A stretch of DNA of 64,000 bases from Arthrobacter sp. zg-Y1171. Its GTDB lineage: Bacteria; Actinomycetota; Actinomycetes; Actinomycetales; Micrococcaceae. The stretch is taken from contig NZ_CP104264.1 of the NCBI RefSeq assembly GCF_025244845.1, positions 1,426,001-1,490,000 of the forward strand, given 5' to 3'. The first letter of the stretch is position 1; each line of letters begins with the position of its first letter. Below the pieces are notes generated by a model. It saw nothing but the letters and a program-made list of their open reading frames with translations, was not told the DNA's origin and searched no databases. A program made the translations under genes and the position numbers. Shown here piece after piece: positions 53,476 to 62,619 of the stretch.

Positions 53476-55344
53476 ATGGATCAGCTCGGGAACACCGAAT
53501 GGACAACCGAAGAACCAAGCAGTGAAGACCAGCAGCCGGATGGCACAGCTGGTGAAACGGATGAGCCCCGCACGGCCTGTACCCTGACGGTGTACCGGGC
53601 TGAACCGGCAGCCGAGCCTGCCGGGCCTGCCGGGCCTGCCGAGGCGAGTGCCGAAACTTCCACCGCCGCCACTCCGAAGGGCAACGCCGACGCCGGCCAT
53701 CCCGTTCCGGAGACCGGTAGCTCCAAGCCCGGGGTCACCCCGAACGAAAATACCGAGGACATTTCCACTCCCGACGACTCAGAAACCGCATCTGCAGAAC
53801 CTGAAGGCACTGACCATGTGGGTCCGGGTGGAGAGGCTGCGGGCGGTTTCCCGGACGGTTTCACCGGGACACTGGCGCTGCAGAACCTTGAAGCCTTTGA
53901 CGAGCAGACGGTCGGCGAAGCCCTTTCCCGGGTGGCGCACCTGATTTCCTGGGGGCAGGCCCTGGAGGCCCGCCTGATCAACCGCATGGGGGAACTCTTC
54001 CGGGACGACACGTATGCCCCTTCCGAGCGGATCGAACCGGGTCTGGCTTTCAGCCTCGCAGCTTCCGAATGCGCGGCCATCCTAAACGTTCCGCAGGTCA
54101 CCGGTCAGCGGCTCCTGAACGAAGCGACGAGCCTATGCACTTCCCACACGGCAACCCTGACCGGACTGGAAGAGGGGCGCCTTTCCTACCAGCATGCCCA
54201 AGTGGTGCTGGAACAATGCGTGAACGTTCCAGCCGCGGCGCTACCGGAATTTGAGGCAGACCTGCTGGCAGCAGCGGAGGGCCAGACCCGGTCCCGCTTC
54301 TCCGCCAAGGCCCGCCGGCTGCGCGAGAACCGGTATCCGGAGACCATCAGCAAACGGCATTTGAGCGCGTTCGAGCAGCGCAAGGTCACCCTGGACCGCG
54401 AGGAAGACGGCGTGTCCTGCCTGTCCGCCTATCTGCGGGCCGCAGAAGCCCAGCAGATCTACACGACCTTGAGTACCGCAGCACGGGGTGAGCAGGTAGC
54501 CGGCGATTCCCGGACTACGGATCAGCTGCGTGCGGACATTCTCGCGCAGCTGCTGATGGGAGGGTTCGGAACGGCTCGTGTCAGGAATGCTGCTGGGACT
54601 GGCAGGGTGGAGGACGGTGCAGGCGGGACCGGCAGGACTAGCTGGACTGGCGGTGTTGCGGGTAGCGGTTCAGCCCGTGTTGGAGCGGCGGGCGGTGGAA
54701 GTGCGGACAGAAATGCGGCAGCGGGCGAAACCGCGACGAGCCAAGACGCAGGACCGGACGAGGGAATCGTCCCTCGAGCGGAAATAATGGTCCTGATCAG
54801 CGCCGAAACCCTCTTCGGCGCCGACGAGCAGCCCGCCGAGCTGCATGGCTACGGACCCATCAGCGCCGAAGAAGCCCGCCGACTGGCCCGCAACGCCGTC
54901 GGATGGACCGGACTGGCCCAAAATCCGCACACCGGAGAGATTCTGGGCGTAGGACGACGCCGAAAAGTCCCGGCCGGACTCCGCCGCTGGCTCCGGGCAC
55001 GGGACGGAACCTGCCGATTCCCCGGCTGCCGGGTCAACACCGCGAACGCGGACATCGACCACACCATCGACTGGGCTCGGGGCGGACCCACGGACCACGG
55101 AAACCTGGAGCACCTCTGCCGACGCCACCACCGGTTCAAGACCCTCGGTTACTGGAAAGCCTGCCAGCCAGCTCCCGGAGTCATCGAGTGGACCTCGCCG
55201 ACCGGACGCGTCTACCGCACGGAACCTTTCCTGGAATTTGGCTTACCGGACACGGCACCGGATCCGGGTATGTACTCCACCCGAGAGGAACGGGAGGAGT
55301 CAGACGTGGAAGATTCGTTGCAGGAACAGGTGCCGCCGTTCTGA
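53476..55344 (+). CDS. DUF222/HNH endonuclease (13E12 repeat type)
   Basis: A 622-residue protein. The first 125 residues are Pro/Glu/Ala/Thr-rich and disordered. A DUF222 region follows (LEAFDEQTVGEALSRVAHLIS; RLLNEATSLC). A Gly/Ala-rich variable linker is at about 365-415. The C-terminal HNH domain is CRFPGCRVNTANADIDHTID with HLCRRHHR. The family is multicopy in Actinobacteria; function is unproven, with mobility or DNA processing suggested. The ATG has GAGG immediately upstream. Confidence 0.88.
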   Translation: MDQLGNTEWTTEEPSSEDQQPDGTAGETDEPRTACTLTVYRAEPAAEPAGPAGPAEASAETSTAATPKGNADAGHPVPETGSSKPGVTPNENTEDISTPDDSETASAEPEGTDHVGPGGEAAGGFPDGFTGTLALQNLEAFDEQTVGEALSRVAHLISWGQALEARLINRMGELFRDDTYAPSERIEPGLAFSLAASECAAILNVPQVTGQRLLNEATSLCTSHTATLTGLEEGRLSYQHAQVVLEQCVNVPAAALPEFEADLLAAAEGQTRSRFSAKARRLRENRYPETISKRHLSAFEQRKVTLDREEDGVSCLSAYLRAAEAQQIYTTLSTAARGEQVAGDSRTTDQLRADILAQLLMGGFGTARVRNAAGTGRVEDGAGGTGRTSWTGGVAGSGSARVGAAGGGSADRNAAAGETATSQDAGPDEGIVPRAEIMVLISAETLFGADEQPAELHGYGPISAEEARRLARNAVGWTGLAQNPHTGEILGVGRRRKVPAGLRRWLRARDGTCRFPGCRVNTANADIDHTIDWARGGPTDHGNLEHLCRRHHRFKTLGYWKACQPAPGVIEWTSPTGRVYRTEPFLEFGLPDTAPDPGMYSTREEREESDVEDSLQEQVPPF

Positions 55345-55354
55345 CCCGATCCCC

Positions 55355-55909
55355 TCAGGGATGCAGGCGGACATCCGCTTCGGTCGACGCAAGGCCAGCC
55401 TTCATCCGGCGCCCTCTGCAGCGCCGCCTGCGGTGCAGGGAATGTGCCGCCGGGAGTGCACCTGCAGCACCTAGTGCCCCTGGAGCGGGCGTCTCCGGCG
55501 GAAGGCGCAGCGCCAGCACGACGACGGCGGCACCGATACCCACGAACGCCGCCTCCAGCGGCTGAAACTCAATGAACGCCATCTCCCAAGCCTCGAGACC
55601 GATCAGGGCGAGCCCGGCGGCGACGGACAGCGGCTGTGCGGCCCGGTGGCGTCGAAGGTGCAGCATCCCAGCGCCTAGGTAACCACCGCCGCAACCCATG
55701 GCGAGGAGAAGGCCCGGAAGCCGCCAGTCCCGAAACGGGGTCCGCCGCAGCACGGACGGGTCAGCGTGCAGGAAGGCCCCGTCGGGGCGCAGGGCCAGGA
55801 GGATGCCACCGCCAAGCGCCGCTCCAGCTGTGCCGAACTCCAGCCTCATCAGGGTCAGCTCTTCGCCTGAATACCGTTGAGCGCCCGCCGTGTCCTGCTG
55901 CTGCATCAT
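55355..55909 (-). CDS. Four- to five-helix membrane protein
   Basis: A 184-residue membrane protein with hydrophobic segments near 22-42, 66-88, 95-112 and 118-140, followed by a basic Arg-rich tail. I do not recognise the family. The ATG at 55909 is one of two tandem codons. It is divergent from zapE and convergent with the HNH gene, whose stop is 10 bases away. The C-terminal tail could be mistranslated if the frame ends earlier, but no frameshift is evident. Confidence 0.6.
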   Translation of the reverse strand: MMQQQDTAGAQRYSGEELTLMRLEFGTAGAALGGGILLALRPDGAFLHADPSVLRRTPFRDWRLPGLLLAMGCGGGYLGAGMLHLRRHRAAQPLSVAAGLALIGLEAWEMAFIEFQPLEAAFVGIGAAVVVLALRLPPETPAPGALGAAGALPAAHSLHRRRRCRGRRMKAGLASTEADVRLHP

Positions 55910-56063
55910 GCTCCGACTATGGACCGCAGACACAGCCGCAGTCCACCGGCGGCAGTTCCAGATTCCCGAACGCGTTGGCGTATCGTAGCGAGGGCGGCAG
56001 AACGCCGCAGAACCGGCACGTTTCGTGCCGGAAGCAGGCATCAAACGGACGGAAAAGCGCGCA

Positions 56064-57101
56064 GTGGCACAACTCGAGCACCTGACAGAACGGACTCCCC
56101 AGGTATCGGTGGATGAACTGCTGCAGGGATTCTTCCCCTCGCCCCGGTTCGGCAGCGTGTCCTTTGATTCCTACCGTCCCGATCCGGAGCAGCCCTCCCA
56201 GGCCAAAGCCGTGGGCGCCATGCGTTCCTTCGCGGCCGACGTCGACACTCCCGAGCCCAGCGGCCTGCGGAAGTTCTTCGGCGGCAGGAAACCCGAGAGC
56301 AAAGCCGGGTTCTACCTGGACGGCGGATTCGGCGTCGGCAAGACCCACCTGCTGGCCTCGCTCTGGCATGCCGTGGAAGGGCCCAAGGCCTTCGGCACGT
56401 TTGTGGAGTACACCAACCTCGTGGGTGCGCTCACTTTCCGCAAGACCGTGGATGCGCTGAGCGCCTACAAGCTGGTCTGCATTGACGAATTCGAACTCGA
56501 CGATCCGGGTGACACGGTGCTGATGTCCCGCCTGATGCGTGAACTGGCCGACGCCGGCGTGAAGCTTGCGGCTACGTCCAACACCCTGCCGGGTTCCCTG
56601 GGTGAGGGCCGCTTTGCCGCCGTCGACTTCCAGCGCGAGATCCAGGTCCTGGCGGACCAGTTCGACGTCGTCCGCATTGACGGTGAGGATTACCGTCACC
56701 GCGGTCTGCCCGAGTCGCCCCAGCCGCTGCAGGACGGGGAACTGGAAGCGCGGATGGAAACCGAATTCTCCGGCCGGACCGTGGCTGTTGACGACTTCTC
56801 CGAACTCATCAACCACCTTTCCCAGGTCCACCCGAGCCGGTACCGGCAGATGCTCGACGGGGTGGAAGCGGTTGCCTGGCACAACGTGCAGACCATCACC
56901 GAACAGTCCGTGGCGCTGCGCTTTGTGGTCCTTGCCGACCGGCTGTACGACAAGGACGTGCCGATCCTGGCCAGCGGGGTGCCGTTCGATCAGCTGTTCA
57001 CCAAGGAAATGATGGCCGGCGGGTACATGAAGAAGTACTTCCGAGCTGTTTCGCGCCTGACCGCACTGGCCCGCGAGGGCCAGACGGGTGAAGCGTCGTA
57101 G
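56064..57101 (+). CDS. zapE: Cell division protein ZapE (AFG1-like ATPase)
   Basis: A 345-residue AAA-type ATPase. Walker A is GGFGVGKTHLL, Walker B is VCIDEFELDD, and the sensor region is AATSNTLPGSL. In gamma-proteobacteria ZapE acts on the Z ring; the actinobacterial role is inferred. The GTG at 56064 was chosen because relatives begin near AQLEHLTERTPQVS; a GTG at 56025 would add 13 residues. A terminator follows at 57122. Confidence 0.88.
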   Translation: MAQLEHLTERTPQVSVDELLQGFFPSPRFGSVSFDSYRPDPEQPSQAKAVGAMRSFAADVDTPEPSGLRKFFGGRKPESKAGFYLDGGFGVGKTHLLASLWHAVEGPKAFGTFVEYTNLVGALTFRKTVDALSAYKLVCIDEFELDDPGDTVLMSRLMRELADAGVKLAATSNTLPGSLGEGRFAAVDFQREIQVLADQFDVVRIDGEDYRHRGLPESPQPLQDGELEARMETEFSGRTVAVDDFSELINHLSQVHPSRYRQMLDGVEAVAWHNVQTITEQSVALRFVVLADRLYDKDVPILASGVPFDQLFTKEMMAGGYMKKYFRAVSRLTALAREGQTGEAS

Positions 57102-57121
57102 CAGGACCTGCTTAAACGGCG

Positions 57122-57163
57122 GAAGCGCCGGTGCCGCCTCTCGGCGGGACCGGCGCTTCTTTG
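57122..57163 (+). terminator. Intrinsic terminator after zapE
   Basis: GAAGCGCCGGT (57122-57132) pairs with ACCGGCGCTTC (57149-57159), with an inner GCCG/CGGC stem, followed by TTTGT. It lies 20 bases after the zapE stop. Confidence 0.85.
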
Positions 57164-57179
57164 TCGTGCTCTCGGGTCG

Positions 57180-57434
57180 TTAGGCCGGAGGCGTCTGTCC
57201 GGGACCGTTGCCGGTTCCCGGCTCGCGGTTGCGGTTGGTCTTGTCAACTGCTTCCGAGGCCTTGCTCTGGAAACCATCGATCTTGCTGGAGTACTTGCGA
57301 CCGGTCTTCTGGTCGACGAAGTTGCCTGCCTGATCGATGCCGCCCTTGATCTTGTCGGCATTCTGTCCGACAAATCCGGTGGCCTTTTCCTTCAGCTCAC
57401 CGGCCCTGCCTTTGAGCTCGTCAAATACAGACAC
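57180..57434 (-). CDS. MT0933/Rv0909-type antitoxin-like protein
   Basis: An 84-residue protein with the family pattern: SVFDELKGRAGELKEKA, ADKIKGGIDQAGNFVDQKTG and KYSSKIDGFQSKASEAVDK. Homologues are annotated as antitoxins of a VapBC-unlike system, but no toxin gene is adjacent, so a stress or chaperone-like role is equally possible. The start is a GTG six bases after a full-length match to the anti-Shine-Dalgarno sequence, indicating very strong translation. Confidence 0.78.
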   Translation of the reverse strand: MSVFDELKGRAGELKEKATGFVGQNADKIKGGIDQAGNFVDQKTGRKYSSKIDGFQSKASEAVDKTNRNREPGTGNGPGQTPPA

Positions 57435-57448
57435 GGATCACCTCCTTT
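57435..57448 (-). promoter_or_regulatory. Full-length Shine-Dalgarno of the antitoxin-like gene
   Basis: On the minus strand AAAGGAGGTGATCC precedes the GTG start. Its plus-strand complement GGATCACCTCCTTT equals the conserved 3' end of 16S rRNA. Pairing over 12-13 bases is unusually long. Confidence 0.85.
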
Positions 57449-57539
57449 CACAGGGGAAACCCGCTCGTTTCCCGTTCGCCTCCATGTTAGGTCCCGCAGG
57501 GGTTGGAGGAAAGGACTTTCCTCTGCGGGCATATCCCGA

Positions 57540-58814
57540 CTATTCCCCGGACCCGTCCTCCCGGACGCCGTCACCCGAGTGCCGATTTGAACCGCCGTGG
57601 TGATGGTGGTATCCGGCGCAGTTGTCGTCCAGTTCGATCCGGATGATGCTGCCGCTGGTTGGAGGAGCCGGCTCGGCCGGAGGTTCCACTGTTGGCGGCT
57701 CTTCGGCGCCTGCTCCAAGCGGTGGTCCGCTGGCCAGTACATCAACCGATGCGTACAGCGCGTCGCCGCGCAGCTCCAGGGCGGCCGGTTGGTTCGCCTC
57801 CAGAAACAGCTCCGGAGTGTCTGATCCGGCCGGCACCACCGAAATCCGGTTGCCGAACAGCTCAGCCACGAAGATGTCCCCGTTGTCGTTGACGGCCAGT
57901 CCGGTGGCTCCGGCAAAGCCGGTGGCCACAAGCTCCGTAGCACCGGTGGATCCCTCGACCCGGAACACGGAACCCGGAGCTCCACCCTCCGGGCCGCCCG
58001 GCAACGAGGTCACGTACAGGGCGCCGTCGGGACCGCGTTCGACGTCGGTCGGCACCGGTTCCAGGTTGTAGGTGAGTCCCACCGTGCACGCCGGCAGCCC
58101 GAACCCCGCGGCCGTTTCGGCGGTAATGGTGAGCGGCACAGGAGGCAGCACCGCGACCGTCAGGATGCCGCCGTCGTCGTTCACCTGGATGAGGGCGTTC
58201 ATTCCCGCGTCGGCCACGATGGTTCCGCCGTACCTGCCGGGAAGCGAAGCCACGGGGTTGGAGTCCGGGAGCCCGGTGTAGGGAGCAGGGGCAACACCAG
58301 GCGGCAGTTGGGCCGCGCATTCGGCGGGAAGCGCCTCCTCGAAGCCGTAAGTGTTGATGCTGTCCGGATTCTCAGCGAATTCGTAGGCGGAAATGTCCGC
58401 GACGGTCTCAATGTTGCCGTCCCGGTCAATGAACTGCAGCAAGGTGACGTTGGCGACCGGGTCGTTGCTTCCGGCGCCGGTGGCAACCGTGTAATAGGTA
58501 GCTCCACGGTCGCGGGAAACGGAACCCGGGGAATAGCCGTCGGGTGCCGTTGCCAGGACCTCGGGTTCTCCGCCGTCAGTAATGCGGGTCAGGAGCGTAG
58601 TGAATGATTGGGCTACGTCGAGGGTGCCGCCACGGCCGACGGCGAAACTCAAGGGACCGAGCAGCCCCTCGGCAACGGTGGTAACTTCCCCGGCAACAGG
58701 TACTGAGGATGGTGATGGTGGGTGGTGCCGTCCGCCGGCGGTCGCAGGTGAGGCTGCCAGCCCCAGCGCTGCGGTTGCGGCAAGAACGGCGAGGGCAGGT
58801 GATGATTTCTTCAC
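57540..58814 (-). CDS. Secreted ScyD/ScyE-like beta-propeller protein
   Basis: A 424-residue secreted protein. The signal peptide ends near [10 protein letters not shown]. The body is a six-bladed NHL/SGL-like propeller with the ScyD pattern [20 protein letters not shown] and [20 protein letters not shown]. The tail is Pro-rich, then acidic and His-rich (YHHHHGG). Function is unknown. The GTG at 58814 has GAGGAG six bases upstream. It is unlinked to scytonemin genes. Confidence 0.85.
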   Translation of the reverse strand: MKKSSPALAVLAATAALGLAASPATAGGRHHPPSPSSVPVAGEVTTVAEGLLGPLSFAVGRGGTLDVAQSFTTLLTRITDGGEPEVLATAPDGYSPGSVSRDRGATYYTVATGAGSNDPVANVTLLQFIDRDGNIETVADISAYEFAENPDSINTYGFEEALPAECAAQLPPGVAPAPYTGLPDSNPVASLPGRYGGTIVADAGMNALIQVNDDGGILTVAVLPPVPLTITAETAAGFGLPACTVGLTYNLEPVPTDVERGPDGALYVTSLPGGPEGGAPGSVFRVEGSTGATELVATGFAGATGLAVNDNGDIFVAELFGNRISVVPAGSDTPELFLEANQPAALELRGDALYASVDVLASGPPLGAGAEEPPTVEPPAEPAPPTSGSIIRIELDDNCAGYHHHHGGSNRHSGDGVREDGSGE

Positions 58815-59058
58815 GGTGATCTCCTCAGCATTGGTGCGGTGCAATGCGAGACTCGCCTCTTGGCCTCCCGTGGATCCCGGCCACGCCCCCGGCCAAGGCA
58901 TTCAAAGCCTAGGGACGGCCGGGCTCTGCGAACACGTAGTTTTGGCACATGCGCCGGCCCGCCGTTCAGAAAAACCAAGTAGTTTCCGGGGTGCCGAAGC
59001 GAGTAATTTTTCGGGGCCCGGTGCGAGGCCGGGGGACAGGTGATAGGAGTAAGCAGCC

Positions 59059-59388
59059 ATGAGCACCTTGATCGTTACCGCGCATCCGGATCCGGGATCG
59101 CTGACGCACGCCACCGCGGCACAGCTGCACAACCTGCTGGGGGAGGAGCCGACCCGCATCGTCCACCTGGCACAGGAGGGCTTTGAATCTTTTGCCAGGC
59201 ACGGCTACACGCAGTCCTTCAGCACCTCGGCGGAGCACGGCATCATCGACTTCTGTGGAATACGACGCGGCAAAACCGCCTTTATCCACGAGTCCGAGTC
59301 GACGAACAAGGACGCCGTTGCTGCTCGGATGTACGCTGCCACCGCTACGGTCGCCGCGGCAATCAACCCAGCGGGCGTGGCTGCGTAG
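59059..59388 (+). pseudogene. Internally deleted NAD(P)H oxidoreductase (flavodoxin-like)
   Basis: A 109-residue frame. It begins like a full NAD(P)H-quinone oxidoreductase (STLIVTAHPDPGSLTHATA; HLAQEGF at about 36-42) and then jumps to the C-terminal region (ARHGYTQSFSTSAEHGIIDF; TAFIHESES). The central flavin-binding core of roughly 90 residues is missing without a frameshift. Intact family members are about 190-200 residues. It has a good start and no in-frame stop, so a small protein may still be made, but it should not bind flavin normally. Confidence 0.75.
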
Positions 59389-59463
59389 GTTGCCCGGGTC
59401 TTCGTGGTGGACTGGCGTCGATCCTGCACTACCGCCCCGACGCGATAAATGAGGACCCTCGAT

Positions 59464-60411
59464 ATGCCTGCACGCACACCGACTGCAGTGACGTCTCACC
59501 TGCCGGACCAGACGCGGCAACCGATTCCGCGGTGGCGCGCACTTCAGGCTGCAGTCCTTGGATGGGCGTTTCTCGGCATCGGCCTTGGAACCGCCATAGG
59601 AATTGCCGAAGCCCTGGGCCAGGCATTTGGTTGGGGACGGCTTCCTGAAGTCCTGTTGCAGGCAGTGCTGATGTCCGCCGTCGTGGTGCCGGGTATCGTG
59701 CTGCTGCGTCGGCGGCTCGACCACCGCGACCTGGAGGGACTCGGCCTCAGCAGGTCAGCCGCCCGGCCGCTGGCCCTGGGCATGGCCGTCGGCGCGCTCA
59801 CCGGCCTCCTCGTCTGGCTACCCGCCGGCCTGGCCGGGTGGATACGGGTGGAACAGCTCGACCTTGCCGCGTTCCTGGGCTTCCTGCTCCTGAACGGCGT
59901 GGTGCTGGCTCTCTACGAGGCGCTTCCGGAGGAACTTGCCCTGCGCGGGTATGTCTGGACGAACCTGCGGGACGGCTGGGGGCTGGCGGTTGCGACGCTG
60001 GTGACCACTGCGTTGTTCCCATTCGTGGGAGTGGTGGTGGGACCGGTGCGGTGGGCTATCACCACGGTGCTCGGCGGCGACGGAGGAGGAATCGAGGTGT
60101 TCCCTGCAGGCAACGACCCGATTGTCTACATCGTGCAGCTGGTGCTGTTCGGGCTGGCGCTCGTGGCGGCCCGGCGCATCCCCGTGCCCGGCGCGTTGTT
60201 GGTGGCAGTGGCCTTCCACTGGACGCAGCTAACCGTCACCCGCACGATTCTCGGGGGAACGGGATGGCTCGACTCAGGATGGACCATCGTCTGGGTTGAA
60301 CCGGATGCGATCGCCATGGTCTTGGTGCACATCATCCTTGCCGGCGTTGCCTTCATTGCCGTACGCCGGCGGCTGCAGCGCCGGGCCGGACGAGCCGGCG
60401 CTGCAGCCTAG
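59464..60411 (+). CDS. CPBP-family intramembrane metalloprotease
   Basis: A 315-residue membrane protein with about eight helices. The CPBP motif is LPEELALRGYVWTNL with paired Glu, and the His motif is VAFHWTQL. The middle has an extra region of about 40 residues (GGDGGGIEVFPAGNDP). The ATG at 59464 was chosen for GAGGA eight bases upstream. Substrate unknown. Confidence 0.83.
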   Translation: MPARTPTAVTSHLPDQTRQPIPRWRALQAAVLGWAFLGIGLGTAIGIAEALGQAFGWGRLPEVLLQAVLMSAVVVPGIVLLRRRLDHRDLEGLGLSRSAARPLALGMAVGALTGLLVWLPAGLAGWIRVEQLDLAAFLGFLLLNGVVLALYEALPEELALRGYVWTNLRDGWGLAVATLVTTALFPFVGVVVGPVRWAITTVLGGDGGGIEVFPAGNDPIVYIVQLVLFGLALVAARRIPVPGALLVAVAFHWTQLTVTRTILGGTGWLDSGWTIVWVEPDAIAMVLVHIILAGVAFIAVRRRLQRRAGRAGAAA

Positions 60412-60425
60412 GGAACCGGTCCCCG

Positions 60426-60989
60426 TTAGGCAGGTTCCGCCATCGCGAGGAGGCGGGTTCGAGCTGACCGGAGTTCAGCCGGAGTGAGATATGGGGTTCC
60501 GATGGACGCCGCGAGCCCTTCGGCTGCGTAGCGGATGGTCAGCGACAGCGCAGGATCGATACCGTCGGCGTCGAAAGCCTTCCGCCATTTCCCCGCATCG
60601 GCTTTAAGCGCCTCCTGCCCGGGTTGGCCACCGCCGATAATGAGCAGAAGCGAACCGGGAGAGACAACGTCCCGTACGGCGGCGTCGTCGTCGGTTAGTG
60701 CACGGATGTACGCGCGGAGCAGTTTCCCCGGCCGGTCTTCCGAAAAATCCAGGCGCTCGTGCACCACGTCCCATAAACGCTGCGACACGTCCACCAGGAT
60801 TGCTTCCTCGAGGGCGCTCCTGCTGGTGAAATGGTGGGTCAGCGCTCCCTTGGATACCCCGGCGGCTGAAGCGATGTCAGCCAGGCTGACGTTTGCGCCG
60901 TGGGAATAAATCATCTGGGACGCGGCATCGATGATTGCCCGCCGAGTCCGTTCCTTGTCGCGCGTCGCCGTCGATTCAGTGGGTTTCAT
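60426..60989 (-). CDS. TetR-family regulator
   Basis: A 187-residue repressor. The HTH domain spans about 12-60: RRAIIDAASQMIYSHGANVS, then IASAAGVSKGALTHHF as the recognition helix. The C-terminal domain would bind the exported drug or another inducer. The ATG overlaps the end of the DHA2 exporter by 14 bases, so both are one operon. The operator at 62528-62549 upstream of the exporter is its likely target. Confidence 0.9.
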   Translation of the reverse strand: MKPTESTATRDKERTRRAIIDAASQMIYSHGANVSLADIASAAGVSKGALTHHFTSRSALEEAILVDVSQRLWDVVHERLDFSEDRPGKLLRAYIRALTDDDAAVRDVVSPGSLLLIIGGGQPGQEALKADAGKWRKAFDADGIDPALSLTIRYAAEGLAASIGTPYLTPAELRSARTRLLAMAEPA

Positions 60990-62517
60990 GAGGTTCTCCA
61001 GTGCTCTTGTCCAGAGAGATATCCGACGGGATGAGGCGCCAGGCGATGACCGCTGCCACCACCAGCAGTGCGGCAGCAATAAACGACGTCACCTGCATGC
61101 CATGCGTGAACGCCTGCTGCGCCACGACCAGCAAAGTATCATCGGTTTTGCCCAGCTCACCGGCTGCACTGGCCAGGGAATCCTGCAGGGCTGCCGCCGC
61201 TTCAGGGGAGGTGTCCGAAGGGATCTCCAGCTGTGCTCGGTAGAGGGCGGTTTGGACCGATCCGAGGACGCCGATGCCCAGCGCGACGCCCAGCTCGTAA
61301 GCGGTTTCCGCGATGGACGACGCCGCACCCGCCCGTGCCGGCGGGGCCGCAGCCACAACGGCATCCGTGGAAAGCGTCATGGCCAGGCCCGTTCCCAGAC
61401 CGATTACCGCAAGGGCAATGCCGATGCCCGCGTAACTGGGCAATCCTTCGGTCAGGCCAAGCAGTGCCAGCCCCAGGGCACCGATAAGCAGGCCGGCTGC
61501 AATGGCACGGCCCAAGCCCAGCTTGGACAAAGCGAAACCGACTACTCCTACTACGGCCAGGGAAGCGATGGTTGCGGGCATTTCCGCCATTCCCGCCCAG
61601 AAGGGGGAGTAACCGCGGACCAGTTGCAGGTACTGGGAGAAGAAGAACAGCAGCCCGAAGAAGGCGAAGATGGACAGGGCGTTGGCCGCCACTGCTCCGC
61701 CGAAGGCAGGGATGCGGAACAGGCTGATGTCCACGAGGGGCGTTTCCAGTTTTTGCTGGCGCCGGAGGAACAACCATCCTGCGCCCAGACCCAGGAGAAG
61801 GGTTGGAAGGACGGACCAATCCAGTCCGTGGCCCACCACCTGCTTGACGGCGTACACCACCGGCACAATGGCCAGTACTGAGAGCGCGGCGGAAACCAGG
61901 TCGATTTTTCCGGCATTGGGGTTCTTGGACTCGGGCAGAAGCCAGATGCCGAGCACCACAATAAGGACGATCACCGGAACGTTGATCAGGAAGACTGAAC
62001 CCCACCAGAAGAATTCCAGCAGGGCGCCGCCGACCAACGGCCCGACGGCGCCGCCCGCCATCGCTCCCGCAGACCAGATGGCGATGGCGCGTGTCCGCTG
62101 GACTGGGTCGTGGAACAGGTTGCGGATGATCGACAGGGTGGAGGGCATGATGGTCGCGCCGGCGATGCCCAGCAGGGCACGTGCCGTAATCAGCACCTCC
62201 GCGGACGGCGCGAAGGCAGCCAGCAGGGAAGCTACGCCGAAGGCGATGCTGCCGATCATTAGAAGACGTTTACGTCCGATGCGGTCCGCCAGGTTCCCCA
62301 TCGTCACGAGGAGGCCGGCCAGGACGAACGAGTAGATATCGCCGATCCAGAGGATCTGGGTGGCTGACGGCGACAGGTCCGCTGTCAGGGCAGGGACCGC
62401 CATATAAAGGACGGTGCCGTCGATGGCGAGCAGGGTTACGGCGAGGATGAGGACGACGAGGGCGAGCCATTCCTTGCGCCCCGCCTTGGTGGGAGAGATG
62501 GAGGGAAGTGCGCTCAT
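60976..62517 (-). CDS. DHA2-family MFS drug exporter (14 helices)
   Basis: A 513-residue exporter. Helix 1 contains LLAIDGTVLYMAVP, the A-loop is GNLADRIGRKRLLMIG, and the drug/H+ antiporter motif C-like region is WSAGAMAGGAVGPLVGGALL. Fourteen helices are expected. Substrates are probably cationic drugs or dyes. It is repressed, by inference, by the TetR protein encoded downstream, through the palindrome 11 bases upstream of the start. Confidence 0.92.
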   Translation of the reverse strand: MSALPSISPTKAGRKEWLALVVLILAVTLLAIDGTVLYMAVPALTADLSPSATQILWIGDIYSFVLAGLLVTMGNLADRIGRKRLLMIGSIAFGVASLLAAFAPSAEVLITARALLGIAGATIMPSTLSIIRNLFHDPVQRTRAIAIWSAGAMAGGAVGPLVGGALLEFFWWGSVFLINVPVIVLIVVLGIWLLPESKNPNAGKIDLVSAALSVLAIVPVVYAVKQVVGHGLDWSVLPTLLLGLGAGWLFLRRQQKLETPLVDISLFRIPAFGGAVAANALSIFAFFGLLFFFSQYLQLVRGYSPFWAGMAEMPATIASLAVVGVVGFALSKLGLGRAIAAGLLIGALGLALLGLTEGLPSYAGIGIALAVIGLGTGLAMTLSTDAVVAAAPPARAGAASSIAETAYELGVALGIGVLGSVQTALYRAQLEIPSDTSPEAAAALQDSLASAAGELGKTDDTLLVVAQQAFTHGMQVTSFIAAALLVVAAVIAWRLIPSDISLDKSTGEPHETH

Positions 62518-62527
62518 GCCCCAAGAC

Positions 62528-62549
62528 TAACAAACCATTTGGTTCGTTA
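62528..62549. promoter_or_regulatory. TetR-type operator of the DHA2 exporter operon
   Basis: TAACAAACCATTTGGTTCGTTA is an inverted repeat with 10 base pairs of arm and one mismatch (TAACaAACCA-TT-TGGTTcGTTA). It lies 10 bases upstream of the exporter ATG. Length and symmetry match QacR/TetR-like sites. Confidence 0.82.
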
Positions 62550-62619
62550 ATCTTCAGATCCGCTATGGCGGAGGCGCCCTGGGCCGGCAGGTAAACGGGG
62601 GAGGCGTTAGGGTGCCGGT

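Noticed and set aside
53099..53518. A minus-strand frame of 139 codons in the gap before the HNH gene
   Set aside because: It overlaps the HNH start and has Arg-rich composition and no start signal. It was treated as intergenic.
53476..55344. HNH gene as a homing endonuclease or mobile intron
   Set aside because: No split host gene, intron structure or terminal repeats are visible. The DUF222/13E12 layout explains it.
57180..57434. Toxin-antitoxin pair
   Set aside because: Neither neighbour (zapE, ScyD-like) resembles a toxin and no small frame adjoins, so only the antitoxin-like family name is kept.
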